This document shows, one piece after another, positions 1 to 5,782 of a stretch of 7,219 bases of DNA. Positions within the stretch are counted from its first letter, which is position 1. Each line of letters opens with the position of its first letter. The position numbers and the translations under genes were made by a program. Location of the stretch: contig NVRR01000163.1 in NCBI GenBank assembly GCA_002732675.1, positions 1 through 7,219 of the forward strand, written 5' to 3'. A model generated the notes under the pieces. It did no database searches. It saw only the letters and a program-made list of their open reading frames with translations, and was not told where the DNA came from. The stretch is from Sneathiella sp. GTDB taxonomy: Bacteria > Pseudomonadota > Alphaproteobacteria > Sneathiellales > Sneathiellaceae.

Positions 1-9
1 AGTCGGGAT

Positions 10-570
10 ATGATAAATATCATGTCATCATCAATGCTGTTGTCGCTCCTTGAAAAGCTGCCCGGTCGTGAACTCAAGTTTGCACCGGGTGAAGCGGTTT
101 TTCATCTTGGTGGTCCGGTCAAGAGCCTCCACCTTGTGCGCTCCGGCACCATTCACCTCGCCCGTTATCAAGACAACGGCTCAGCCCTGTTTCTCCAGAA
201 GGCTGAGCAAGGCGCAATACTGGCTGAGGCTTCGCTCTATTCCGCCCACTATCACTGCGGAGCTGTCGCGGAAACCTACAGCGTGACCTGGGCTATTTCG
301 CAGGATGAGATGGCTCGAAATATTCTCGGGAACCCCATTCTTGCAGATGCTTGGTCGCGGCATCTCGCGCATGAGGTCCAGCGGGCCCGCCTTCACTCGG
401 AAATCCTGTCCCTTAAAACGGTGGCGGCTCGTTTGAATGCCTGGATAGACTGGCATGGCGCCCTTCCTGAAAAGGGCCTTTGGTCCTCTGTTGCCTATCA
501 GATCGGCGTCAGCCCTGAAGCACTTTACCGAGAAATTGCTAAGCGACGAAAAAGTATGCCAGGCACGTAG
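10..570 (+). CDS. Crp/Fnr-family transcriptional regulator (possibly 5'-partial)
   Basis: A 186-residue protein with the two-part Crp/Fnr layout. An N-terminal cyclic-nucleotide-binding-type beta barrel spans about residues 20-105 (GEAVFHLGGPVKSLHLVRSG, then RYQDNG). A long dimerisation helix follows at about 108-135, and a winged helix-turn-helix at about 136-182, with recognition helix SPEALYREIAKRR. It should bind promoter DNA as a dimer in the cytoplasm. The segment matching the phosphate-binding cassette (about 69-88) lacks the usual Arg-Ser pair, and the only Cys is C83, so neither cAMP binding nor an Fnr iron-sulphur cluster is supported; the ligand is unknown. At 186 residues it is shorter than the usual 220-240. 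No ribosome site is visible before ATG 10 or ATG 22, and the frame stays open to the window edge, so the true start may lie upstream. Family call is firm; target genes are not known. Confidence 0.8.
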   Translation: MINIMSSSMLLSLLEKLPGRELKFAPGEAVFHLGGPVKSLHLVRSGTIHLARYQDNGSALFLQKAEQGAILAEASLYSAHYHCGAVAETYSVTWAISQDEMARNILGNPILADAWSRHLAHEVQRARLHSEILSLKTVAARLNAWIDWHGALPEKGLWSSVAYQIGVSPEALYREIAKRRKSMPGT

Positions 571-677
571 TATGCTGAATACTCTCGGGAAGAACCACAT
601 TGAGTTGATAAGATACTAAAACAGCTTGTGAAAAAGGATTAATTTTGTCTCCAAAGCTCAATATTGCAGCTAATCCA

Positions 678-727
678 CGCGGACTGAAAATCCGCGTGTC
701 GGTGGTTCGCTACCGCCCCTGGCACAA
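678..727 (+). pseudogene. 3' half of a tRNA-Phe(GAA)-like gene, degraded
   Basis: The sequence folds as the right half of a tRNA. The anticodon stem GCGGA (679-683) pairs with TCCGC (691-695) around the 7-base loop CTGAAAA, giving anticodon GAA (686-688, Phe). A 5-base variable region GTGTC follows (696-700), then a T arm GGTGG/CCGCC (701-705, 713-717) around TTCGCTA. The acceptor 3' strand appears one base short (CCTGGC, then ACAA instead of ACCA). Upstream, AGCTCA (655-660) recalls a D arm, but no D stem closes and no 5' acceptor strand pairs, so there is no complete cloverleaf. This is what an integration event leaves at the far side of a tRNA target, or a decayed tRNA. It is unlikely to be functional. 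Confidence 0.72.
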
Positions 728-773
728 TTATATAGTATATATTCATACGATACCTACTATATGTAGTGTTTTC

Positions 774-796
774 AGGGCCTTTCACAGGCCCTTTTT
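774..796 (+). terminator. Rho-independent terminator after the tRNA remnant
   Basis: A perfect 7-bp stem AGGGCCT (774-780) / AGGCCCT (786-792) encloses the 5-base loop TTCAC and runs into a T tract (792-796). It lies about 45 bases beyond the tRNA-like sequence, where a tRNA transcript would normally end, so it is probably the original tRNA terminator. Confidence 0.75.
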
Positions 797-971
797 GCGT
801 TGCACAGAAATTGCACATAATTCTTTCTGATATAGAATATATCCTTTTAAAAACAACGCTTGATCGTAAAATTGACTGCTTTTAATTTAGCCTTTTGATA
901 GCCCCATAAGTTATATCAAGGCGATCGATAATATTGCCTTTTTAAAGGCCCATTTTCAAAGGAAAGGATGA

Positions 972-1286
972 ATGAAACAGCATAGGGTAAATTTAACAGC
1001 AGTATGTAATGGCAAGGTAGAGATTTATAATCGTACAGACACCAAGAGAGCTGTCTGGCACGCAAGAATGAACAATCCAGACGGTAAGGGCTATTTGGTC
1101 AAACCCCTGGGAACACTGGTTAAGCACGAAGCGGTTGAACTGGCGTATGACTGGCATCGTGACATCAACAACAAGCTTAAAAATAATCTGGCCCTGAACA
1201 ACCGCAGGGTCAGCCAGATGTGTAAAATCTATCTGCATCAGTTGGAAAACAGCGTCAAAAGGGGGCCGTTCCAGAGCGGCAGTTGA
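972..1286 (+). pseudogene. Tyrosine-recombinase integrase, N-terminal fragment
   Basis: 104 residues resembling the N-terminal part of alphaproteobacterial phage/island integrases. An arm-type DNA-binding strand region covers about residues 16-50 (IYNRTDTKRAVWHARM, then YLVKPLGT). Helices follow (HEAVELAYDWHRDINNKLKN, about 52-71) leading into the start of the core-binding SAM-like region (about 78-97). Complete members are roughly 350-420 residues. The catalytic domain with its Arg-His-Arg-Tyr set is entirely missing, and the following DNA reads as an unrelated RTX fragment on the other strand. AAAGGA at 958-963 is a good ribosome site for ATG 972. The product could not recombine DNA; whether it is still translated is unknown. 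The family call rests on motif resemblance, and a small standalone protein is less likely. Confidence 0.65.
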
Positions 1287-1300
1287 ACCCGCCTCCTTTT
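1257..1300. terminator. Possible bidirectional terminator between converging fragments
   Basis: AAAAGGGGGC (1257-1266) and GCCTCCTTTT (1291-1300) pair over 9 of 10 positions. An inner GCCG/CGGC stem (1265-1268, 1277-1280) is an alternative fold. A T tract follows on the plus strand and the A tract provides one on the minus strand. It overlaps the end of the integrase frame and lies just beyond the RTX stop. The loop is long, so the call is tentative. Confidence 0.35.
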
Positions 1301-1311
1301 GGGTCGTTTGG

Positions 1312-1601
1312 TTAAGCCGCGAGAACAATACCTCCTTCAGCGAGATCGTCTTTGTGATTACCCTCAAGAACCAGGATATCGCCTGCGGCTTCATCAAATG
1401 TAAGGATCATATCACCTGACTCTTCCACCGCATTGTCGATCATCGTCGCAGCGAAACCCCCAATAGTAATGCCATCGCAACCAAGGGGGAATCCTGAACA
1501 GTATCGTTACCAGAGGAGAAGACGAAGACATCAGCGCCATATCCGCCAATCAGGAGATCATCACCGGCACTGCCCGCGAGGATAAATTCGCCGCGGCAAA
1601 G
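1312..1601 (-). pseudogene. RTX (haemolysin-type Ca2+-binding) protein, C-terminal remnant with a frameshift
   Basis: Read on the minus strand, one frame from 1601 gives ILAGSAGDDLLIGGYGADVF and then VFSSGNDTVQD. This is the end of a glycine-aspartate nonapeptide RTX repeat and the strand that follows it. At the C5 run (G run 1485-1489 on the plus strand) the frame is lost. The next frame continues with DGITIGGFAATMIDN, a run rich in E and D, and ILVLEGNHKDDLAEGG before TAA at 1312-1314. That hydrophobic-acidic tail is typical of an uncleaved type-I secretion signal. About 96 codons survive, with an in-frame TGA just upstream (1602-1604) and no start codon, so it is the tail of a once much larger exported protein. 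One missing base near 1490 explains the shift (a TTC codon would restore QDFP). It abuts the EF-hand gene with only 8 bases between. Confidence 0.72.
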
Positions 1602-1609
1602 TCAGGAGG

Positions 1610-2143
1610 TTAGCCGTCCTGCTTCTTTTTCTGTAGTTTCAGGCCTTCGACCTGCTCGATGGTAATAAAACCGGCTTTATCGGTATCGGCATTATCAAAG
1701 CGCTCCATAACGACGGCTTCGTACTCGGCGCGGGAGATTTTTCCGTCACCGTTTGTATCGAAGCGTTCCATGACATAGGCAGCGCGTTTTTCCTGCTTCA
1801 TGGCATGCTTTTCAGCCCGTTTTATCCCCCGAAACGCCTTGGCTTCTTCCTGACTTATTGATCCGCTGCCATCCTTGTCCAGTTTGTCGAACATTTCCTG
1901 CTGGCGAGCGAGCATATCATCTAGGGTAATGGAGCCGCTATTATCGACGTCCATCTTGTTGAAGCGTTCCGTGGTTTGAACGGTCATTTCTTCAATAGTA
2001 ATCTGACCATCTTTATTGACATCGACATGTTCGAACATCTTGGCGCCATGCGGCCCCTTGTGAGGACCATCTTTCGCGGCAAAAGCAACGACGGGAAGTG
2101 CGAGAGCGGCAATCAAGCTGCCGACAATAATTTTGTGTTTCAT
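1610..2143 (-). CDS. Exported five-EF-hand calcium-binding protein
   Basis: 177 residues. Residues 1-22 form a signal peptide (MKHK, then a hydrophobic core to about 20, with a likely cut after AFA), so the protein is probably periplasmic. The mature part is built from EF-hand loops: DVNKDGQITIEE (41-52), DVDNSGSITLDD (65-76), DKDGSGSISQEE (89-100), DTNGDGKISRAE (129-140) and DTDKAGFITIEQ (153-164). The first four have Asp at 1, Asp/Asn at 3, Gly at 6 and Glu/Asp at 12. The fifth has Gln at 12 and Ala at 5, so it may bind Ca2+ weakly. Loops 1-3 and 4-5 repeat every 24 residues, with a basic, Lys/Ala-rich linker (101-128) between the groups. The C-terminus is Lys-rich. AAGGAGA at 2153-2159 supports ATG 2143. 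A calcium buffer or sensor is likely; the partner is unknown. It is divergent from the tetR gene and shares its intergenic region. Confidence 0.88.
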   Translation of the reverse strand: MKHKIIVGSLIAALALPVVAFAAKDGPHKGPHGAKMFEHVDVNKDGQITIEEMTVQTTERFNKMDVDNSGSITLDDMLARQQEMFDKLDKDGSGSISQEEAKAFRGIKRAEKHAMKQEKRAAYVMERFDTNGDGKISRAEYEAVVMERFDNADTDKAGFITIEQVEGLKLQKKKQDG

Positions 2144-2233
2144 GACTTTAAGTCTCCTTGTTTGATTGACTTATCTTTTCAACGAATACCCCGCTGGCAT
2201 TCCGTCGCATTTTTTCAATTTTTTTTCTGGCGT

Positions 2234-2303
2234 CAAATTCAATTAGTATTATTGAACAATGTTCATTTTTAAGTATAGTGTTCAATAATACTAATTGAAT
2301 TTG
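2234..2303. promoter_or_regulatory. Perfect 25-bp inverted repeat: paired operator candidates
   Basis: Positions 2234-2258 and 2279-2303 are exact reverse complements, separated by 20 bases. Within each arm lies a smaller quasi-palindrome, TTCAAT-N7-ATTGAA (2238-2256 and 2281-2299), of a size usual for a TetR dimer site. The two centres (2247 and 2290) are 43 bp apart, near four helical turns. The half-site TGTTCA/TGAACA also recurs at 2253-2258, 2260-2265 and 2279-2284, giving a third palindrome TGAACA-A-TGTTCA. The repeat surrounds the predicted tetR promoter and ends at its ribosome site. The likely role is autorepression by the adjacent TetR protein, perhaps with control of the divergent EF-hand gene. 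In RNA, only the right arm would be in the tetR leader. The binding role is inferred. Confidence 0.7.
2252..2279 (+). promoter_or_regulatory. Predicted sigma-70 promoter of the tetR-thioesterase operon
   Basis: TTGAAC (2252-2257) and TATAGT (2274-2279) are separated by 16 bases and lie about 40 bases before the GTG start. The -35 box falls within the left arm of the inverted repeat and the -10 box touches the right arm, so a repressor on either arm would block polymerase. Confidence 0.5.
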
Positions 2304-2317
2304 GAGGCCGTTCCCAA

Positions 2318-2953
2318 GTGATAGAAAACCAGCAAGGCCGTGAAAGTCGGCGAACCGGACTTCAAACGTTTAAACGGCGGCAGATACTGGACGCCGCAAA
2401 GCGGCTCTTTGTGGATCAGGGGCTGGACGGGATCACCATGCGCGGCATTGCGCGGGAAGCAGGTTATTCTGTTGGGGCGGCCTATGCCTATTACAAATCG
2501 AAAGACGATATTTTTAAGGACCTGCTGGCCGAAACGATAACCGAATTGGGACGGCATATTAAAATGTCAGCGCCCGCCACCGGGAACCCGACGAAGATCA
2601 TCACCAGGACTTTCGCTGCTTTTCACGGGTACTTCCTGTCGCATCCTGAGGAGCAAAGACTATGTCTGTCGCTATTTTACGGTACCTCTCCTCCCTCAGA
2701 TGAGGATTTAACGGGCAGGGTTTTAGATCGAAAACTATTGGGAATTCTCGGGTATCTCGCAAATACTCTGCACCAAAACAGCAATCTCTCAGCATCAGAG
2801 GCCCAAACAGAAACCGTCGACGCCATTGCCCATATAGCGGGCATATTGCTTCTGGGGTCCAGCGGTCGCCTTGGCATTATGGGGCAGACGCCGGAAGAAA
2901 TGATCGACCGCTATATGGATCAGATGCTATTAAGGGTCACGAGACAAAAATAA
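2318..2953 (+). CDS. TetR/AcrR-family transcriptional regulator
   Basis: 211 residues with the standard N-terminal TetR DNA-binding domain at about 18-68. Helix 1 is RRQILDAAKRLFVDQGLDGITM, and the helix-turn-helix GIAREAGYSVGAAYAYYKSK (43-62) is followed by DDIFKDLL. The remaining 140 residues form the variable, mostly helical ligand-binding and dimerisation domain; no specific ligand can be read from it. The start is GTG at 2318, chosen because GGAGG (2303-2307) lies 10 bases before it and no nearer ATG fits. The gene is followed 35 bases later by a thioesterase gene on the same strand, so the two thioesterases are probably its targets and an acyl-CoA or its precursor the likely effector. 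This is inferred from context. The operator candidates in the leader fit autorepression. Confidence 0.9.
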   Translation: MIENQQGRESRRTGLQTFKRRQILDAAKRLFVDQGLDGITMRGIAREAGYSVGAAYAYYKSKDDIFKDLLAETITELGRHIKMSAPATGNPTKIITRTFAAFHGYFLSHPEEQRLCLSLFYGTSPPSDEDLTGRVLDRKLLGILGYLANTLHQNSNLSASEAQTETVDAIAHIAGILLLGSSGRLGIMGQTPEEMIDRYMDQMLLRVTRQK

Positions 2954-2988
2954 GAAGAAACCATCGGTGACAACAGGAGTTCCCCCGA

Positions 2989-3423
2989 ATGAGTGGATAT
3001 GTTGAAAGTTATCGCGGTCAAGTACTGGCCAGCGAATGTGACCTTCTGGGTCATATGAATATACAATTTTATATCTCACGGCTCAGCCAAGCGATCTGGA
3101 ATATGTGTTATTTCGTTGGCATGGCGCCAGAGGAGATAAAGGGCAGCAAACGCGCATTGGCCACGGTCCACCAAGACAGCAACTACTTGTCCGAACTGAT
3201 GGCAGGGGATATTATCCATATGGAAACAGCCGTATTGAAAGCGTCGACAAAAACCATCACATTCCGCCATAGGCTGATCAATAGCGCCACCGGCGATCCT
3301 GCCCTTACCAATATATCGACCGTCGCCTATATGGATTTGACCGCCCGAAAGGCCATTCCCCTGACGGAGGCGATGAAGATAAAAGTCAATGAATTGATGG
3401 TCGATGCCGAGGATGAAGCATGA
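2989..3423 (+). CDS. Single-domain hotdog acyl-CoA thioesterase
   Basis: 144 residues, the usual size of one 4HBT-type hotdog domain. The N-terminal strand-turn ASECDLLGHMNIQFY (14-28) carries the family pattern in which Asp18, followed by GHMN, aligns with the catalytic Asp of 4-hydroxybenzoyl-CoA thioesterase. A helix follows (about 29-43) and then the beta sheet, ending in YMDLTARKAIPL. The predicted reaction is hydrolysis of an acyl-CoA to free acid and CoA in the cytoplasm; the substrate is not determined. AGGAG (2975-2979) precedes ATG 2989 by 9 bases. The stop overlaps the start of the next gene (ATGA, 3420-3423), indicating translational coupling. The protein is clearly paralogous to the downstream gene: both begin with Y-R-G then an E-C-D-x-x-G-H-M-N core, and both end with a T-A-R-K-x-x-P-L motif. 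Confidence 0.83.
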   Translation: MSGYVESYRGQVLASECDLLGHMNIQFYISRLSQAIWNMCYFVGMAPEEIKGSKRALATVHQDSNYLSELMAGDIIHMETAVLKASTKTITFRHRLINSATGDPALTNISTVAYMDLTARKAIPLTEAMKIKVNELMVDAEDEA

Positions 3424-4322
3424 GCAAGCTTATTTCCTGCTACCGCGGTGCCGTTGACGCCTGGGAATGCGACCAAATGGGCCATATGAATGTGCAGTTC
3501 TATATGGCCAAGGGTTCAGAAGCGTTCGCGCATTTACAAAATGCGCTCGGGCTCGACCCGGCACGTATTCGGAAAGAAAAACGTGGCCTGCGGTTTAAAT
3601 CCCTCCGCACCCAGTATAAGTCGGAAGTCCATGCCGGTTCCGCCTTGCATGGCATCGCTGGCATTCGAAAGCTCGACGGCGACGTGATCCATGGCTTTAT
3701 TCAACTGTTTGAAACTGCGTTTGATCGTCTTTCGGCCGTTTACGAATTTACGGCGCTATACACGAACCTTCAGACGGATGAGGCGTTGCCCTTACCCGGT
3801 GATCTGCGCGATCGCGCCCTCGCACTTGCGGACGATCATCCGGACATCTACCAGCCAGCCCCCTTTGTTGGCACGGTAATGCCGGCTCGGCCGCTGAAAC
3901 ATATGTTCGAAAGTAGCCGGTCGTCCGTCGATGTCTGGGAATGCGATATTTTCAATCATATTGAACATCGGCATATCGTCGGCTATTTTTCCGATGCCGC
4001 CACGCATATCATGGGATCCGTCGGCCTGACGCGCCACACAGTTCGGAGCCGCAATCTAGGCTCGGCAGCGCTCGATTACTATTCCGAATTTCACGCCCCC
4101 ATCAAGATGTCAACGCCCGTCCTTTTAAAGAGCGGACTTATGGGAGCCAAGGGCAAGATATTCCGTTTCGGGCATCACCTTTTCGATCTGGACAGCGGCG
4201 AGATTGCCATCTCAACGACGGTTCTAGGGTGCTATTTCGATATGACGGCACGAAAATCTGTTCCATTGCCAGAAGAGTATGCGAACTTCCCCGCAGAGAA
4301 AGTGTTGGCCAAGCAGCTCTGA
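3420..4322 (+). CDS. Tandem double-hotdog thioesterase
   Basis: 300 residues containing two 4HBT-type hotdog folds. Domain 1 (about 1-145) has WECDQMGHMNVQFYM (15-29), with candidate catalytic Asp18. Domain 2 (about 160-290) has WECDIFNHIEHRHIVGYF (173-190). It keeps Asp176 and His180, but the GHMN signature has become NHIE. Domain 2 ends CYFDMTARKSVPLPEE, very like the end of the single-domain gene upstream, and domain 1 begins like it, so the pair probably arose by duplication and fusion. A two-domain hotdog protein can form a pseudo-dimer in which only one of two pockets is catalytic, as in other double-hotdog enzymes. The likely role is acyl-CoA hydrolysis in the same pathway as the neighbour; the substrate is unknown. 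It starts within the preceding stop (ATGA) and has no separate promoter. It may form a complex with the single-domain protein. Confidence 0.82.
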   Translation: MSKLISCYRGAVDAWECDQMGHMNVQFYMAKGSEAFAHLQNALGLDPARIRKEKRGLRFKSLRTQYKSEVHAGSALHGIAGIRKLDGDVIHGFIQLFETAFDRLSAVYEFTALYTNLQTDEALPLPGDLRDRALALADDHPDIYQPAPFVGTVMPARPLKHMFESSRSSVDVWECDIFNHIEHRHIVGYFSDAATHIMGSVGLTRHTVRSRNLGSAALDYYSEFHAPIKMSTPVLLKSGLMGAKGKIFRFGHHLFDLDSGEIAISTTVLGCYFDMTARKSVPLPEEYANFPAEKVLAKQL

Positions 4323-4598
4323 GCAGGTGATTTAGCTAGATTTCGGGCTGAATAGAAGCTTGATATAAGACCGATACCTTAGCCGCGAATGGCCTCGCCG
4401 ATTACATGATCAACGGCGCCCATCCAACGCATTTCAGTAGTGACGTGCAAAAGAGCGGTGGTCGGCTTGGCCGGAGCGGCGACCTTCGGGCCAATGCCTC
4501 GTCGCTCTTGCAAGCCTCCCCTCTCCCGTTGTAATGCACGGCTTCGGAATTTGGTTACTGCTTGACGCACAGGAACCAAATAGACACCGCTCAAGGCA
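4323..4598. other. Intergenic region with a doubtful minus-strand frame
   Basis: This gap lies between the converging thioesterase and dehydrogenase genes. A minus-strand frame from TTG 4594 to TAA 4379 (71 codons) is open. It has no ribosome site, no domain I recognise and a Pro/Arg/Lys-rich composition. Its first 15 residues (VYLVPVRQAVTKF) faintly recall the N-terminus of thiolases, which would make it a decayed thiolase start following the dehydrogenase, but the similarity does not continue. I treat it as non-coding or a gene relic. I see no strong terminator for either flanking gene. Confidence 0.3.
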
Positions 4599-5735
4599 TC
4601 ACAAGTCCCGGCTGATCAGCTCTTTCATAATCTCGTTGGTGCCGCCGTAGATGCGTTGGACGCGGGCGTCGGCGTAGGCGCGGGCAACGCGGTATTCCCA
4701 CATAAAGCCATAGCCACCATGGAGCTGCAGGCATTCATCGATGACCTTGTTTTCAAGATCCGTCGTCCAGTATTTGGCCATGGCGGAGGTCGTGACATCT
4801 AGCTCGCCGCGAAGCAGTTCCTCGATACATTTATCGACAAAAACCCGGGCGATCTGTACTTCGGTTTTGGCTTCCGCCAGTTTAAAACGGGAGTTCTGGA
4901 ATTGTATGATGTTCTTGCCGAACGCAGTCCGTTCCTTAGTGTATTCGATGGTCTCCGCGAGCACCGCTTCCATGGTCGCCGTGGCACCGATGGCAATTTG
5001 CAGACGCTCCCAGGCCAACTCCTGCATCAAGCAGAAAAAGCCCTTGCCTTCACCGCCGAGCATATTGCTGGCAGGAATGCGGACATCATCAAAAAAGAGC
5101 TCCGCTGTATCCTGAGCTTTAAGCCCGAGCTTCTCTAGGTTACGCCCCTTGTCGAAGCCCTCGCGGTCCGCCTCCACCAGAAATAACGTTGTGCCTTTGG
5201 CGCCGGCCTCCGGGTCGGTTTTCGTCACGACAATCACCAGGTCCGACATTAAGCCGTTGGTGATAAAGGTCTTCGAGCCATTAATAATGTAATCATCGCC
5301 GTCCTTGACCGCGCGGGTTTTGATGCCTTGTAAATCCGATCCGGCGGCGGGTTCCGTCATAGCGATGGCGCCAATTATCTCACCCCGCGCCATTTTGGGC
5401 AGGTACTCTTTTTTCTGTTCTTCGGTCCCGTAGTTGAAGATATACGGCGCGACGATTTCTGAATGCAGGCCAAACCCCGGCCCCGTCGCACCCGCCCGCG
5501 CCTGTTCTTCCATCATGATGATGCTGTAGAGTTTATCCGCTCCTGCCCCGCCATATTCCTCTGGGATCGGCATACAGAGAAAACCCTGATTGCCCGCCTC
5601 CCGCCAGACCTCGCGGCTAACCTGACCGTCCTTTTCCCATTGGCTGTGATAGGGCGTGATATGCTGCTCATAGAAGTGCCGTACTGTTTCACGGAAGATG
5701 TTATGCTCTTCGCTGAAAATGGACCGTTCAATCAT
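4599..5735 (-). CDS. Acyl-CoA dehydrogenase, long-chain/isovaleryl-type active site
   Basis: 378 residues, the normal length of a soluble acyl-CoA dehydrogenase: N-terminal helical domain (about 5-120), middle beta domain (121-225) with flavin/substrate motifs AMTEPAAGSD (125-134) and FITNG (157-161), and C-terminal helical domain with RTAFGK (269-274) and LHGGYGFMWEY (338-348). It introduces the alpha-beta double bond in acyl-CoA, passing electrons through FAD to electron-transfer flavoprotein. The usual catalytic Glu of YEG is Gly here (YGGTNEI, 363-369). A Glu at 243 in QELAWERL matches the catalytic position of long-chain and isovaleryl-CoA dehydrogenases, so the enzyme should be active. 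Its C-terminus, NEIMKELISRDL, also resembles mammalian LCAD. Chain-length preference cannot be settled here. AGGGGTG just upstream supports ATG 5735. It is convergent with the thioesterase operon and separated from the next dehydrogenase by a terminator. Confidence 0.93.
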   Translation of the reverse strand: MIERSIFSEEHNIFRETVRHFYEQHITPYHSQWEKDGQVSREVWREAGNQGFLCMPIPEEYGGAGADKLYSIIMMEEQARAGATGPGFGLHSEIVAPYIFNYGTEEQKKEYLPKMARGEIIGAIAMTEPAAGSDLQGIKTRAVKDGDDYIINGSKTFITNGLMSDLVIVVTKTDPEAGAKGTTLFLVEADREGFDKGRNLEKLGLKAQDTAELFFDDVRIPASNMLGGEGKGFFCLMQELAWERLQIAIGATATMEAVLAETIEYTKERTAFGKNIIQFQNSRFKLAEAKTEVQIARVFVDKCIEELLRGELDVTTSAMAKYWTTDLENKVIDECLQLHGGYGFMWEYRVARAYADARVQRIYGGTNEIMKELISRDL

Positions 5736-5782
5736 TGTCTCACCCCTGTTATTATTTATTTTACGATGGGCCGTATCGAAAA

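Larger units (their letters stand above)
571..971. other. Gene-free gap with tRNA remnant, terminator and AT-rich leader
   Basis: No convincing protein gene lies here. A 61-codon frame starting TTG at 645 runs straight through the tRNA-like hairpins and is rejected. The stretch holds the tRNA 3' remnant and the terminator listed separately. From about 800 to 960 the DNA becomes strikingly AT-rich compared with the flanking genes, as is common for acquired DNA or for the leader of a mobile-element gene. A small hairpin, CTAC-TATAT-GTAG, lies near 755-767. I see no clear sigma-70 promoter. Confidence 0.6.
655..1311. mobile_element. Probable relic of a tRNA-integrated element
   Basis: The tRNA-Phe 3' remnant, the AT-rich gap and a truncated integrase lie in a row, which is the usual arrangement at the end of an integrative element or prophage that used a tRNA gene as target. 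No excision genes, no catalytic integrase domain and no second copy of the tRNA segment are seen within the window, so the element has been mostly lost. The left limit is the tRNA-like start. The right limit is set where integrase coding stops and the opposing RTX remnant begins. The interpretation is inferred from gene order. Confidence 0.45.

Noticed and set aside
678..727. A functional tRNA-Phe gene or a tmRNA end
   Set aside because: No 5' acceptor strand pairs with the 3' end, the D arm does not close, the acceptor strand is a base short and the end reads ACAA. A tmRNA would not carry a normal anticodon arm.
645..830. 61-codon plus-strand frame beginning TTG with AAGGA upstream
   Set aside because: It runs through the tRNA anticodon and T-arm hairpins and the terminator, and its residues follow from those RNA structures; no protein family resemblance.
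993..1397. 134-codon minus-strand frame across the integrase and RTX fragments
   Set aside because: It spans two unrelated remnants in a third frame. The integrase (+) and RTX (-) readings both show family motifs, and this frame shows none.
2234..2303. The 25-bp inverted repeat as a transcription terminator or insertion-sequence ends
   Set aside because: The arms are AT-rich with no terminal T run, and they enclose a promoter. The 20-base interior holds no transposase and no target duplication is visible.
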